Positions 24,099-31,738 of a stretch of 37,394 nucleotides of DNA are shown here, piece by piece. The stretch spans positions 1 to 37,394 of the forward strand of contig NZ_BAUA01000079.1 of NCBI RefSeq assembly GCF_000710915.1, given 5' to 3'. Made by a program: the position numbers and the translations under genes. The notes under the pieces are model-generated. The model saw only the letters and a program-made list of their open reading frames with translations. It did not search any database and was not told the DNA's origin. The first letter of the stretch is position 1; every line of letters begins with the position of its first letter. The stretch is from Nocardia brasiliensis IFM 10847 (GTDB taxonomy: Bacteria > Actinomycetota > Actinomycetes > Mycobacteriales > Mycobacteriaceae).

Positions 24099-25514
24099 TC
24101 AAACGTCTTCGTGACATAAATCACTCACGACGTCGAACGGAATCGAGCGATGCGGACCGGTTGCTATGTTGTGCGGCACCGAAATTGGCGTACGGCCGTT
24201 CGCATACCGTTGCGACAGACGCAACCGCACGTCGCCGACAATGGTGGCCAACGCAATTCGCATTTCGTACTCTGCCAGCGTCGCGCCGACGCACCGCCGA
24301 TGCCCGCCGCCGAACGGCGCGAATTCATAGGGCCGGTATCGGCGTTCGAGGAACCGCTCCGGACGGAACAGTTCGGGTGCGGACCACACCGCCGGATCCG
24401 AATGCAGCAACGGCACCGCGACCCCCATCGTGTCGCCTGCCGCCAGGGCGATTCCGCACAGGGTCCCCGGCGCGGTCAGCCTGCGCACCACGATCGGCAC
24501 CGCGGGGTGCAGCCGCAGTGTCTCCTGGCACACCGCGTCCAGGTAGGGCAGCCGCGCCAGCTCCGCCGGATCGGCCTCCTGTCCGGCGGCTCGCAGTTCC
24601 GCGCGTAGTCGTTCCAGCGTCGGCGGCGCGCGATGCAGGTGATACAGCGCCCAGACGAGAGTCGTCGCGGTGGTCTCGTGCCCGGCGACGAGCAGCGTGC
24701 GCAGTTCGTCGCACAGTTCCGCGTCGGAGATCGCGTTGCCGTCGTCATACCTGGTGCCCAGCAGCAGGCCGAGCAAGTCGGTCGTGCGGCGGTGCGGATC
24801 GGCTCGCCTGCGGGCGATGTCGTCGCGGATCAATCGGTCCAGCCGGGCCCGCGCCCGCACGAACCGATCCCACGGGCCGTGACCGAAAGTCGTGCGCCGC
24901 AACACCGGCAGCAGCATCAGCGGCCCGGAGAACGCGTCCAGGAACGCGCCGATCGCGCCGACGTATTCGGCTCGGCGCCGTGGGCTGTGCACGCCGAACA
25001 CGGCCGTGAGAATCACCTGCAAGGTGATCGAACGCGCGGCCGCCCGCGCATCGATGCGCGCACCGGGCACCCACGCCGGGCCGGTGTCCCCCGCCAGTTC
25101 CGCGCGGGTGGCGTCTCTGATGAGGGCGCCGTATTCGCGGATGCGCGTGCTGTGGAACGCGGGCGTGAGCAGCGCCCGATCGCGACGATGCCGCGCACCC
25201 GCGGCCAGGATCAGCGACGCCGAGCCGACCAGTGGCTCGATCGGATTGGGCCGCGGCGGTTCGACCGATTCGACGGGTGCCCGGAACAATTCGCGCGCAC
25301 CCGCAGCGGTACCCGTGAACAACGCCGACCCCATACCGGGAAATTCGCAATAGATCGGGTCGCCCTCGCGCGCACGCCGCCAGCGGAAATACCGCTCGAA
25401 ATCCAGGCCGGCCCGCAGCGCGTGCCACAGCAGCGGCCGTGGTCGCGGTAGCCGCGCAAGCGGTATAGGCGGCGCGTCCGGGCCGGGACCAGCGGCGTCC
25501 TCTTCCATACTCAT
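24099..25514 (-). CDS. Cytochrome P450
   Basis: A 471-residue soluble P450 monooxygenase. The I-helix oxygen-binding motif is AGHETT (277-282), the K-helix ExxR is Glu331-Arg334, the PERF motif occurs at FRPERF, and the heme loop is FGGGHRRCVG (401-410, Cys408 the ligand). It needs separate ferredoxin and reductase, and none is encoded beside it. The sequence type with long loops and a YxFAPFGGG end resembles bacterial CYP110/CYP135/CYP138-like enzymes, which often hydroxylate fatty acids or steroids; the substrate is not predictable. A second in-frame ATG at 25508 is possible. 58 bases downstream of the serine hydrolase gene on the same strand, so probably one transcript. Confidence 0.93.
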   Translation of the reverse strand: MSMEEDAAGPGPDAPPIPLARLPRPRPLLWHALRAGLDFERYFRWRRAREGDPIYCEFPGMGSALFTGTAAGARELFRAPVESVEPPRPNPIEPLVGSASLILAAGARHRRDRALLTPAFHSTRIREYGALIRDATRAELAGDTGPAWVPGARIDARAAARSITLQVILTAVFGVHSPRRRAEYVGAIGAFLDAFSGPLMLLPVLRRTTFGHGPWDRFVRARARLDRLIRDDIARRRADPHRRTTDLLGLLLGTRYDDGNAISDAELCDELRTLLVAGHETTATTLVWALYHLHRAPPTLERLRAELRAAGQEADPAELARLPYLDAVCQETLRLHPAVPIVVRRLTAPGTLCGIALAAGDTMGVAVPLLHSDPAVWSAPELFRPERFLERRYRPYEFAPFGGGHRRCVGATLAEYEMRIALATIVGDVRLRLSQRYANGRTPISVPHNIATGPHRSIPFDVVSDLCHEDV

Positions 25515-25572
25515 AGCAACGAACCGCGTATGGCTGCGGTTCGACCCGGCCTGCCGTCCCCCGGGACGTGCT

Positions 25573-26856
25573 TCAGTCGCTCTCGTCGACCGCCACCGCG
25601 GGCTTGGCCTTGCGTACCGTGGCCCGCGCCGTCGCCGCCAACCGGGCCAGCCTGGCGTCGCCGAGCGCCGTCACCGCGTTGCCGAGCCGGTTGGTGACGA
25701 ACGCGATGGACATGCCCAGCTCCGGATCGGCATAGGCGCCGGACCCGCCGACACCGTAGTGGCCGAACGCTTTTCGCGGCTGCTGCTTGGACATCAGCAC
25801 CGGCCGGTGATAGCCGAGGGTGAAGCGCAGCGGCAGGCCGAGCACGTAATCGCGGCTCTCCGCGGGCTGCACCTGGTTGATCGTCTCGATCGTCTCCGGC
25901 CGCAGGAAACGCACCGTCCGGCTGCCGCCACCGGCCTGCGGGAGTTCCACCGCGCCCCGGTTGGCGAGCGCGCCGTACATCCTGGCCAGCGCGCGCGCTG
26001 AGAAGACGCCGTTCCAGCCGGGCATCACCGCGTCGTGCACCCGCGGGTCGCGGACCAGTTCGTCGAAGCTCTCCGGCATGCCCGCCTCGGCGAGCCCGCG
26101 GATCGGCCGCACCCAGGACAGCACCGACGACGCGGTGTTCCAGCGGATCCCGGGCGGGCTCAGGTGCGGAAAGATCTTGGCGATCCGGTACCGCTCGGCT
26201 TCGGGCACCCGGAACCAGAACTCGTCGAGCCCGAGCGGTTCGGCGATCTCGCGGCGCACCACCTCGGTGAACGGATCGCCGGTCACCCGCTGCACGATCT
26301 CGGCGACCAGCCAGCCGAAGGTGATCGCGTGATAGCCCGAGGTGCGGATGCGACGCGGGTCGGCCGGGCTCTCGGCCAGCGCGGTCACGACGGCCGCGTA
26401 GTCGAGGATGCCCTCGCGGCCGGGTACCAGGCCGCGCACCCGATGCAACCCGGCTCGGTGCGACAGCACATCGCGCACCGTGATGTCGGCCTTGCCGTGC
26501 GCGCCGAACTCGGGCCAATAGGTGGCCACGGGCGCGTCGTAATCGATCAGGCCGCGCTCGGCGAGCCGGTGTACGACGGTGGAGGCGACGCCCTTGCCGG
26601 TGGAGAAGGTCAGCGCGACGGTCTCGCCGTTCCAGCGCCGGTCCTTGGCGGCCCAGCCGCCCCAGATGTCGACCACCGGCTTGCCGTCGAGGTAGACGGC
26701 CAGCGCGCCGCCGCCGCGGCTGGGCTGCTCGAACATGCCGAAGAATTGGTCCGCGAGCCGGATGAAGCGCGGGTCGACCCGCATCTCCCGGGGCGCGAGG
26801 AGTCCGCCGCGTTCGGCGCGACCGTCGCAGCCGCCTGCCGCCATTGCCGAAACCAT
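25573..26856 (-). CDS. Serine hydrolase, beta-lactamase/EstB-like
   Basis: A 427-residue class C beta-lactamase-fold esterase (LipL/EstB type). The nucleophile motif SxxK is at Ser85-Lys88 in FSTGKG, Tyr175 in SGYHAITFG is the general base position, and HYGVGG (from 366) is the third motif. No signal peptide, so an intracellular esterase or lipase is more likely than a true beta-lactamase. The ATG at 26856 has AGGAGGTGA five bases upstream, the best ribosome site in the window, so the Gly/Arg-rich first 25 residues are probably real. With P450 and the upstream DUF6764 gene it forms a same-strand group. Confidence 0.9.
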   Translation of the reverse strand: MVSAMAAGGCDGRAERGGLLAPREMRVDPRFIRLADQFFGMFEQPSRGGGALAVYLDGKPVVDIWGGWAAKDRRWNGETVALTFSTGKGVASTVVHRLAERGLIDYDAPVATYWPEFGAHGKADITVRDVLSHRAGLHRVRGLVPGREGILDYAAVVTALAESPADPRRIRTSGYHAITFGWLVAEIVQRVTGDPFTEVVRREIAEPLGLDEFWFRVPEAERYRIAKIFPHLSPPGIRWNTASSVLSWVRPIRGLAEAGMPESFDELVRDPRVHDAVMPGWNGVFSARALARMYGALANRGAVELPQAGGGSRTVRFLRPETIETINQVQPAESRDYVLGLPLRFTLGYHRPVLMSKQQPRKAFGHYGVGGSGAYADPELGMSIAFVTNRLGNAVTALGDARLARLAATARATVRKAKPAVAVDESD

Positions 26857-26892
26857 GAGGTCACCTCCTGACCACCGATCGTCGGACCGTCC

Positions 26893-27432
26893 TCAGGGTA
26901 ACCGCTCGGCCCCGGTCTGCCAGCGGCCCAGCGGCGTACTGAGGCAGGTGTCGCCGGTGCTCGAATTCCAGGCGAAGGCGCCGCCGCCCAGGCAGATCAC
27001 GCTGGCCTCGGCGGTCCGCGCGCTCGCGCGCGACCCTTCGAAGGCGACCGAGACCGCGAGCACCGGCGGCCAGGCGGCGGGCGAAACATCATCGCGATCA
27101 ATGGAACTGAGCGCGATGGCATCCTGTCCGACGCCGATCGCCAGCGGTATGCCGCCCGAGCCCTCGCCCGCGCCCACCCCGCCCGCGATGCCGATGCCGA
27201 GCGCGCGGGCGCCCGCCGTGGCATTCGCATAACCGATACCGTCGATACCGAACGATTTGGCCTCACCCAGCAGATCGGTAGCCGCCCGGCAGGCGGTGCT
27301 GCCGTCGATGACGGTGATGTCGGTCCCCTGTGTCGAAGTGCATTGCACGTCGGTAGCTGAGGCAGTGCCGGAAAAGGCCAGCGAGACCCCCGCCGCGGCA
27401 GTCGCGCATACGATCGCGCTGATCAGCTTCAC
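26893..27432 (-). CDS. Secreted DUF6764-like protein
   Basis: A 179-residue exported protein. Signal peptide about residues 1-27 (MKLISAIVCATAAAG... ASA). The mature part starts with TDVQCT, then DITVIDGSTACRA, GIDGIGYANATAGA and Gly-rich IAGGVGAGEGSGG, and ends with a Cys pair (VICLGGG, DTCLST). It resembles Nocardia proteins of the DUF6764 type; I am moderately sure. GTG 27432 has GAGAGGAG with normal spacing; TTG 27438 is too close. Function unknown. Its stop is 36 bases before the serine hydrolase start. Confidence 0.7.
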   Translation of the reverse strand: MKLISAIVCATAAAGVSLAFSGTASATDVQCTSTQGTDITVIDGSTACRAATDLLGEAKSFGIDGIGYANATAGARALGIGIAGGVGAGEGSGGIPLAIGVGQDAIALSSIDRDDVSPAAWPPVLAVSVAFEGSRASARTAEASVICLGGGAFAWNSSTGDTCLSTPLGRWQTGAERLP

Positions 27433-27622
27433 GGACAAACTCCTCTCGCACCGAAAACACCACTGTACTCAGATCGGTTGCTAGCAGCCTGATTCCGCAG
27501 TCGGGTCGACGTGTGCGCGGTCCATGGTGTATGCATGGCGTGTATTTCAAGCACTGCTTTGCGCACTTCGAATTCTTTCCGGGGGTCCGAGTTCGAAGCA
27601 CTACAGCTCGGGAGGACTGTAC

Positions 27623-28228
27623 GTGTCTGGTCAACTGACCTGGGGTCGTGTCGCGTTTGCGACGTTGGTCGGTGTTGCCGCCCTCGCGCTGGTGGGCTGT
27701 AGCTCCACCATCAGCGGTCACGCGCAGCCCGCAGTGAACAACGGCACCATCGATGCCGTCTCGGTCACGCCGAAGCCTTCGTCCGGTAAGCCGGCGCCCA
27801 CCAGTACGAACAAGGGTGGCAACACCGACTTCGAGGCGAACATCGGCGACTGCGTCACGCTCGGCGGCACCACCAGCAACGCCACCATCGAGAAGGCCTC
27901 GTGCGGCAGCCGAGCGGCCAACTACAAGGTGATCGGCAAGGCGCCCAAGAGCACGGCCTGCGTCGGCGACGCCGACAACTACTACGCCGAAACCCTCAAC
28001 GGCATCGAACAGGGCGCGTACTGCCTGGATATCGACTGGGTGGTCGGCGGCTGCATGGATGTCGGCGGCGACGACCCCAAGCGGATCGACTGCACCGGCG
28101 CGACGCCGCAGAAGGGCGTCAAGGTGGTCAACCGGGTCGAGGGCGCCAGCGACGTCAGCGCCTGTGACAGTGGTTCCGGATATGTCTACGAGGAACGGCG
28201 TTTCGTGGTCTGCGTCCAGGAACTCTGA
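27623..28228 (+). CDS. lppU: LppU-like lipoprotein
   Basis: A 201-residue lipoprotein. The lipobox LVGC ends at Cys26 after a hydrophobic signal from GRVAFATLVGV. A Ser/Thr/Pro/Lys-rich linker (about 40-65) leads into a globular domain with six conserved-looking Cys (GDCVTLGG, KASCGS, TACVGD, AYCLDIDW, GGCMDVG, RIDCTG), resembling M. tuberculosis LppU (Rv2784c). The GTG at 27623 follows GGGAGGA with good spacing; the longer frame from 27524 is not needed. Function unknown; likely outer-face of the membrane. The MFS gene follows 49 bases later with its own -10 box. Confidence 0.82.
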   Translation: MSGQLTWGRVAFATLVGVAALALVGCSSTISGHAQPAVNNGTIDAVSVTPKPSSGKPAPTSTNKGGNTDFEANIGDCVTLGGTTSNATIEKASCGSRAANYKVIGKAPKSTACVGDADNYYAETLNGIEQGAYCLDIDWVVGGCMDVGGDDPKRIDCTGATPQKGVKVVNRVEGASDVSACDSGSGYVYEERRFVVCVQEL

Positions 28229-28265
28229 CACCACCGGAATACCGCCGCTGTTCGATCCTGCGCAT

Positions 28266-28271
28266 TATGTT
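28266..28271 (+). promoter_or_regulatory. -10 box for leaderless DHA2 exporter transcript
   Basis: TATGTT fits TANNNT and ends 6 bases before the GTG at 28278. There is no ribosome site, so the transcript from this box would be leaderless. Confidence 0.5.
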
Positions 28272-28277
28272 GGGTCG

Positions 28278-29756
28278 GTGAGCACGACTGATCTCCCGCG
28301 GCTGAAATCGTCCACCGGGCGCTGGATTCTGCTCGGCACGATTCTCGGTTCATCGGTGGCCTCGCTGGACGCCACCGTCGTGAACATCGCGCTGCCCCGG
28401 ATCGGTGCATCGCTCGACACCGACGTCGCGGGCCTGCAATGGACACTGAACGGTTACACGCTGACGCTGGCGTCGTTCATCCTGCTCGGCGGCTCGCTGG
28501 GCGACCGGCTCGGCCGGCGCAAGGTATTCGTCTGGGGCACCATCGGCTTCGCGTTCGCCTCGGTGCTGTGCGGCGCCGCGATGAATATCGAGATGCTGGT
28601 GTTCGCGCGGATTCTGCAGGGTGTGGCCGGTGCGATGCTGACGCCGGGCAGCCTCGCCCTGATCTCTTCGTCGATCGACCGGCGTGATCAGGGTGCGGCG
28701 ATCGGCTTGTGGTCGGGGTTCGGCGGCGTCTCCGGCGCGCTCGGCCCGTTCCTCGGCGGTTGGCTGATCGAGGTCGCGGGCTGGCGCTCCATCTTCTTCA
28801 TCAATGTGCCGCTCGCGGTGGTGGTCGTGCTGGTCGCGGTGAAACATGTGCCGGAGAGCCGTGATCCGAACGCAGGCACCCGACTGGACGTGCCGGGCGC
28901 TTTCGTGGTCGCGCTCGCCCTCGGCGCGCTGACCTTCGGCCTGATCGACACCATGCCGCTGCTCGTCGTCGGCGGACTGCTGCTGCTCGCGGCGTTCGTG
29001 GTGATCGAATTGCGCAGCGACCATCCGCTGGTGCCGCCGGCGCTGTTCGCCTCGCGGGTCTTCACCGCGGCCAACCTGGTCACGCTCGCGGTGTATGCCG
29101 CGCTCGGTGGCGTGTTCTTCCTGCTGGTGCTGCAACTGCAACTGGTGGCGGGGTATTCACCGCTGATGTCGGGTGTCGCGACCGTGCCCGTCACGCTGGT
29201 GATGCTGCTGCTGTCCGCGCGGGCGGGGCGGTGGGCCCAGGTGCACGGCCCGCGCCTGCCGATGACGGTCGGTCCGTTGCTTGCCGCGGGTGGCCTGGTA
29301 CTGCTGCTCCGGATCGGCCCGGATACCACGTATTTCACCGATGTGCTGCCCGGCGTGCTCGTCTTCGGGCTCGGGCTCACCGCGCTGGTCGCCCCGCTGA
29401 CCGGGGCCGTGCTCGGCGCGGTGCCGTCGAGTGAGGCGGGCATCGCCTCCGGGGTGAACAATGCCGTCGCGCGCACCGCACAACTGCTCGCCGTCGCCGC
29501 GCTGCCCGGCCTGGCCGGAATCTCCGGTGCGCTGGGTGATCCCGTCGCGTTCGACCACGGTTTCGCCAAGGCCATGTGGATCTGCGTCGGGCTGCTGGTC
29601 GCGGGCGCGGTGCTCGCCGGTGTGCTGCTGCGCTCGCCGCGGCGCTCGCCGACCCTGGACAACGTGGACTGCCTGCCGCAGTGCGCCGCGGCCACCGGAC
29701 CAGCCCTAGCGCCGAGCGAGCGAGCGTCGCAGTCGGACGAGCGAGCGGCGCAGTGA
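28278..29756 (+). CDS. MFS transporter, DHA2 (drug:H+ antiporter) family
   Basis: A 492-residue exporter of the DHA2 (EmrB/QacA) family with about 13-14 helices. Motif A after helix 2 is GSLGDRLGRRKVFV; LDATVVNIALPRIG in helix 1 is the family's motif D1; the antiporter motif C appears as GALGPFLGGWL. It exports lipophilic compounds; substrate unknown. GTG 28278 is preferred because the upstream extension overlaps lppU in another frame. The last 19 codons run into a GAGCGAGCG-type repeat, adding a non-family tail (ALAPSERASQSDERAAQ). Convergent with the next gene; a short palindrome (29760-29774) spans the 13-bp gap. Confidence 0.9.
   Translation: MSTTDLPRLKSSTGRWILLGTILGSSVASLDATVVNIALPRIGASLDTDVAGLQWTLNGYTLTLASFILLGGSLGDRLGRRKVFVWGTIGFAFASVLCGAAMNIEMLVFARILQGVAGAMLTPGSLALISSSIDRRDQGAAIGLWSGFGGVSGALGPFLGGWLIEVAGWRSIFFINVPLAVVVVLVAVKHVPESRDPNAGTRLDVPGAFVVALALGALTFGLIDTMPLLVVGGLLLLAAFVVIELRSDHPLVPPALFASRVFTAANLVTLAVYAALGGVFFLLVLQLQLVAGYSPLMSGVATVPVTLVMLLLSARAGRWAQVHGPRLPMTVGPLLAAGGLVLLLRIGPDTTYFTDVLPGVLVFGLGLTALVAPLTGAVLGAVPSSEAGIASGVNNAVARTAQLLAVAALPGLAGISGALGDPVAFDHGFAKAMWICVGLLVAGAVLAGVLLRSPRRSPTLDNVDCLPQCAAATGPALAPSERASQSDERAAQ
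29711..29756 (+). repeat. GAGCGAGCG-type dispersed repeat (copy 1)
   Basis: The end of the DHA2 gene reads GCCGAGCGAGCGAGCG, then CGACGAGCGAGCGGCGCAGTGAGGG. It shares GAGCGAGCG and AGTGAGGG with 35485-35510 in the mce operon and GAGCGAGG with the hairpin at 22827. Such elements are common in Nocardia and Rhodococcus at gene ends. Confidence 0.5.
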
Positions 29757-29769
29757 GGGTGTGACCGCG

Positions 29770-30120
29770 TCACATCTTTCGGATGTGCACAGCCGGGTAG
29801 AGCGCTACACAGATGATCGCCGCGGTGTATAGCGTGAGAAAAATCAGAAATGGTGTGGACACATGTCGGTCGATATCATTTCGCAGGATATTTATCATGG
29901 CGATTATCGGCGGGATACACATTGCCGAAGCGGCGAGACCGTAGTTTCGGATCACGCGGTTCGCCCGGCCTCTGAGTTCCGGATCGGTCAATACCCGATC
30001 GGATACCTCTTCGCGAAAGGGTGTGTCGCGCAGACCTCGTCCGCGATGGCCTTGTATCGCAGCGCGCGCGACCATGAAAAGCACTGCGCCGTAGCCGATG
30101 ATAATCACGTATGGAAGCAT
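29770..30120 (-). CDS. Small three-helix membrane protein, unknown
   Basis: A 116-residue protein starting MLPYVIIIGYGAVLFMVARA. Three hydrophobic segments (about 3-20, 64-80, 88-110) flank a charged loop (GHRGRGLRDTPFREEVSDRVLTD), so it is a small inner-membrane protein. Codon third positions are less GC-rich than its neighbours. ATG 30120 has AGGAAACAGGGG upstream. No family recognised. It follows the secreted protein gene on the same strand after 125 bp, but a hairpin lies in between. An accessory or immunity-like role is only a guess. Confidence 0.68.
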   Translation of the reverse strand: MLPYVIIIGYGAVLFMVARAAIQGHRGRGLRDTPFREEVSDRVLTDPELRGRANRVIRNYGLAASAMCIPPIIAMINILRNDIDRHVSTPFLIFLTLYTAAIICVALYPAVHIRKM

Positions 30121-30199
30121 GCCGCCCCTGTTTCCTGCCGATCACGCCACGGCGTTCGTGCGATCTGTGCTGATCCGATCGATCGTATCCAGGTCCGCG

Positions 30200-30234
30200 C
30201 CGGGTCGGCGGCTCGTCGCTGCCCGCCGACCCGG
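30200..30234 (-). terminator. 12-bp hairpin after the secreted-protein gene
   Basis: CCGGGTCGGCGG (30200-30211) pairs perfectly with CCGCCGACCCGG (30223-30234) around an 11-base loop, starting 11 bases after the stop at 30246. No T-run. It would separate the two small genes transcriptionally. Confidence 0.6.
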
Positions 30235-30245
30235 ACCACCGCCGG

Positions 30246-30764
30246 TCAGCCCTTCGGGAAGCGGATGAGCACCGCCGCCACCACCGCGATCAGCCGGTCC
30301 TTGTTCTTGACGAACTTCCAGACCACGCCGCCGAGTTCGCCTACCAGGCAACCGATGATGGCGTTCCTGGCGTAGTTGGTCCCCTGTCCGCCGTTCGAGA
30401 TGTCGTCGAGCACCGAGGTCGCCACGCTGCCCAGCGCTCCTCGGGCGCACCAGGCGGCCGCTGCCAGCAGCAGTCCCGCCACCGGCAGTGCCGCCTTTCG
30501 CCGGAGTTCGGCATCGGCACTGGTGTAGGCCTGCCGGATGTCGGCGATACCGTCCGGCCCGAGGCGCTCTTCGGCGTACTGCCTTGCCGCTGCGGAGGGT
30601 TCGAGGCGTCGCGTGGGCATCTCGAATCGATCCGCCGCCTGCAGTCGGCTGTGCACGACCTGATCGGCCGGGGCGGCGGTCGCGACCGCGGCGGAGCCGC
30701 CGGTGATCGTGATCGTGGTGGCCAGCACCAGAATGCCGGCGGTAACGCTGCGTCGGATATTCAT
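30246..30764 (-). CDS. Secreted protein with amphipathic C-terminal module, unknown
   Basis: A 172-residue exported protein. Signal peptide about 1-31 (MNIRRSVTAGILVL... ATAAP). Residues 32-90 are charged and helical (LEPSAAARQYAEERLG, RQAYTSADAELRRK). The last 80 residues are Gly/Ala/Val-rich with two Cys (AAAWCARG, AIIGCLVGELGG) and amphipathic helices ending FPKG. This pro-region plus compact hydrophobic module looks like a peptide processed after export, as in some bacteriocins, but no named family is recognised. ATG 30764 follows CAGGGAAAA. An 8+8 palindrome lies 60-80 bases upstream. Confidence 0.7.
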   Translation of the reverse strand: MNIRRSVTAGILVLATTITITGGSAAVATAAPADQVVHSRLQAADRFEMPTRRLEPSAAARQYAEERLGPDGIADIRQAYTSADAELRRKAALPVAGLLLAAAAWCARGALGSVATSVLDDISNGGQGTNYARNAIIGCLVGELGGVVWKFVKNKDRLIAVVAAVLIRFPKG

Positions 30765-30823
30765 TTTTCCCTGATCTTCGTTCGACGTATCTGGCTCAGG
30801 GGTCAGCAGAGCAAAGCAGTGCT

Positions 30824-30844
30824 ATTGCGAACAGCATTCGCAAT
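30824..30844. promoter_or_regulatory. 21-bp palindrome upstream of secreted-protein gene
   Basis: ATTGCGAA (30824-30831) and TTCGCAAT (30837-30844) are perfect inverted repeats with a 5-base spacer, centred about 70 bases upstream of the ATG at 30764. AT-richer than its surroundings and spaced like a dimeric-regulator operator. The cognate regulator is not in the neighbourhood. Confidence 0.55.
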
Positions 30845-30982
30845 CGAATGGAATTCTGTGTCCCCCGATGGATGTACGGTGCCGGCACAGCTGAAGTTAG
30901 CGGACAGCGTGGCGCGCGGTAAAGGTTGTCGATCCGAAGTGGCAGTGCGACATGGCAGTACAGCCGACCATGGCAGTTCGAC

Positions 30983-31023
30983 AAAAAACGGCGGCGCACC
31001 ACTGTCGCAGTGGTGCGCCGCCG
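30983..31023 (-). terminator. Intrinsic terminator of S1 protease gene
   Basis: A 16-bp perfect stem (30989-31004 with 31008-31023) with a 3-base loop is followed on the minus strand by six T (30988-30983). It begins 16 bases after the stop at 31040. A textbook factor-independent terminator, unusually strong for this GC content. Confidence 0.9.
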
Positions 31024-31039
31024 CGCTGTCCGGGAAACG

Positions 31040-31738
31040 TCAGATCGGCCGGAATCCCGCGCCGATGCCGCCGCGAGCATTGACGTCGTCGGTGATCGTG
31101 GACATGTTGGTGCCCACCTCGGGGCCGAAGCACGCGACGGCGAGGTAGGCGTTGACCATGCCGACCAGCGTGGAGCCGACGACGACCGGCGCGCCGGAAT
31201 CGCCTTCCACGACGCACATCTGACTCCAGGTCTCGGTGTTCGACCCGAACACGTCGCCCCAGCTGATGCCGCAGGTGTTGCCGGTGGTCCGGCCTTCCTT
31301 GCAGACGATCGTCGGGAACTGGGCGGGGCCGCCGAGCCCGGTGATGGTGACGTTGCCGATCCGGTTCACCGGGATCATCTTGTTCTCGTTGAATTCGAGG
31401 ACGGCGTAGTCCAGGTCGTGGTTGGAGTAGACGAACCGGCCGATCACGCCGGCGCCGCGGTCGGCCTCGGCGTACACCTCGTACCCGGGTTCGCCGCAGT
31501 GCCCGGCGGTGAAGCCGACGAGGCGGCCCGCGCCGTCGCGGCCGACCGTGGTGACCGTGCACTCGAACAACTGGTCGCTGAGGGCTCCCGGCGTGTCGGA
31601 GATGATGATGCCGGAGCCGCCGCCCACGACCGGTGGGCCGGGGTCGGCCTGCGCGGCCCCCGCGCCCGTCCCCAGCAGCGCCGCACCCAGGGCTACGGCG
31701 AAGGCGGCGTTGGCCACCTTGGCGAGTTTGCTGAACAT
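31040..31738 (-). CDS. Exported S1 family serine protease
   Basis: A 232-residue chymotrypsin-like (S1) protease. A signal peptide (about 1-31, ending AQA) is followed by a short N-terminal segment and the catalytic domain: His80 in TAGHC, Asp108/110 in NHDLDYAV, and Ser181 in GDSGAP. Disulfide-forming Cys flank these positions. It is a small secreted protease, similar to uncharacterised mycobacterial and streptogrisin-like enzymes, with no large pro-region. ATG 31738 has GGAGGG close upstream; the longer frame from 31783 is less likely. Divergent from the mce operon. Transcription ends at the strong hairpin 16 bases downstream. Confidence 0.9.
   Translation of the reverse strand: MFSKLAKVANAAFAVALGAALLGTGAGAAQADPGPPVVGGGSGIIISDTPGALSDQLFECTVTTVGRDGAGRLVGFTAGHCGEPGYEVYAEADRGAGVIGRFVYSNHDLDYAVLEFNENKMIPVNRIGNVTITGLGGPAQFPTIVCKEGRTTGNTCGISWGDVFGSNTETWSQMCVVEGDSGAPVVVGSTLVGMVNAYLAVACFGPEVGTNMSTITDDVNARGGIGAGFRPI

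Noticed and set aside
27564..27599. CTTCGAA...TTCGAAG inverted repeat upstream of lppU, with a TTCGAA reminiscent of a tRNA T-loop
   Set aside because: No acceptor, anticodon or D stems can be built around it; only a 7-bp inverted repeat with a long spacer.
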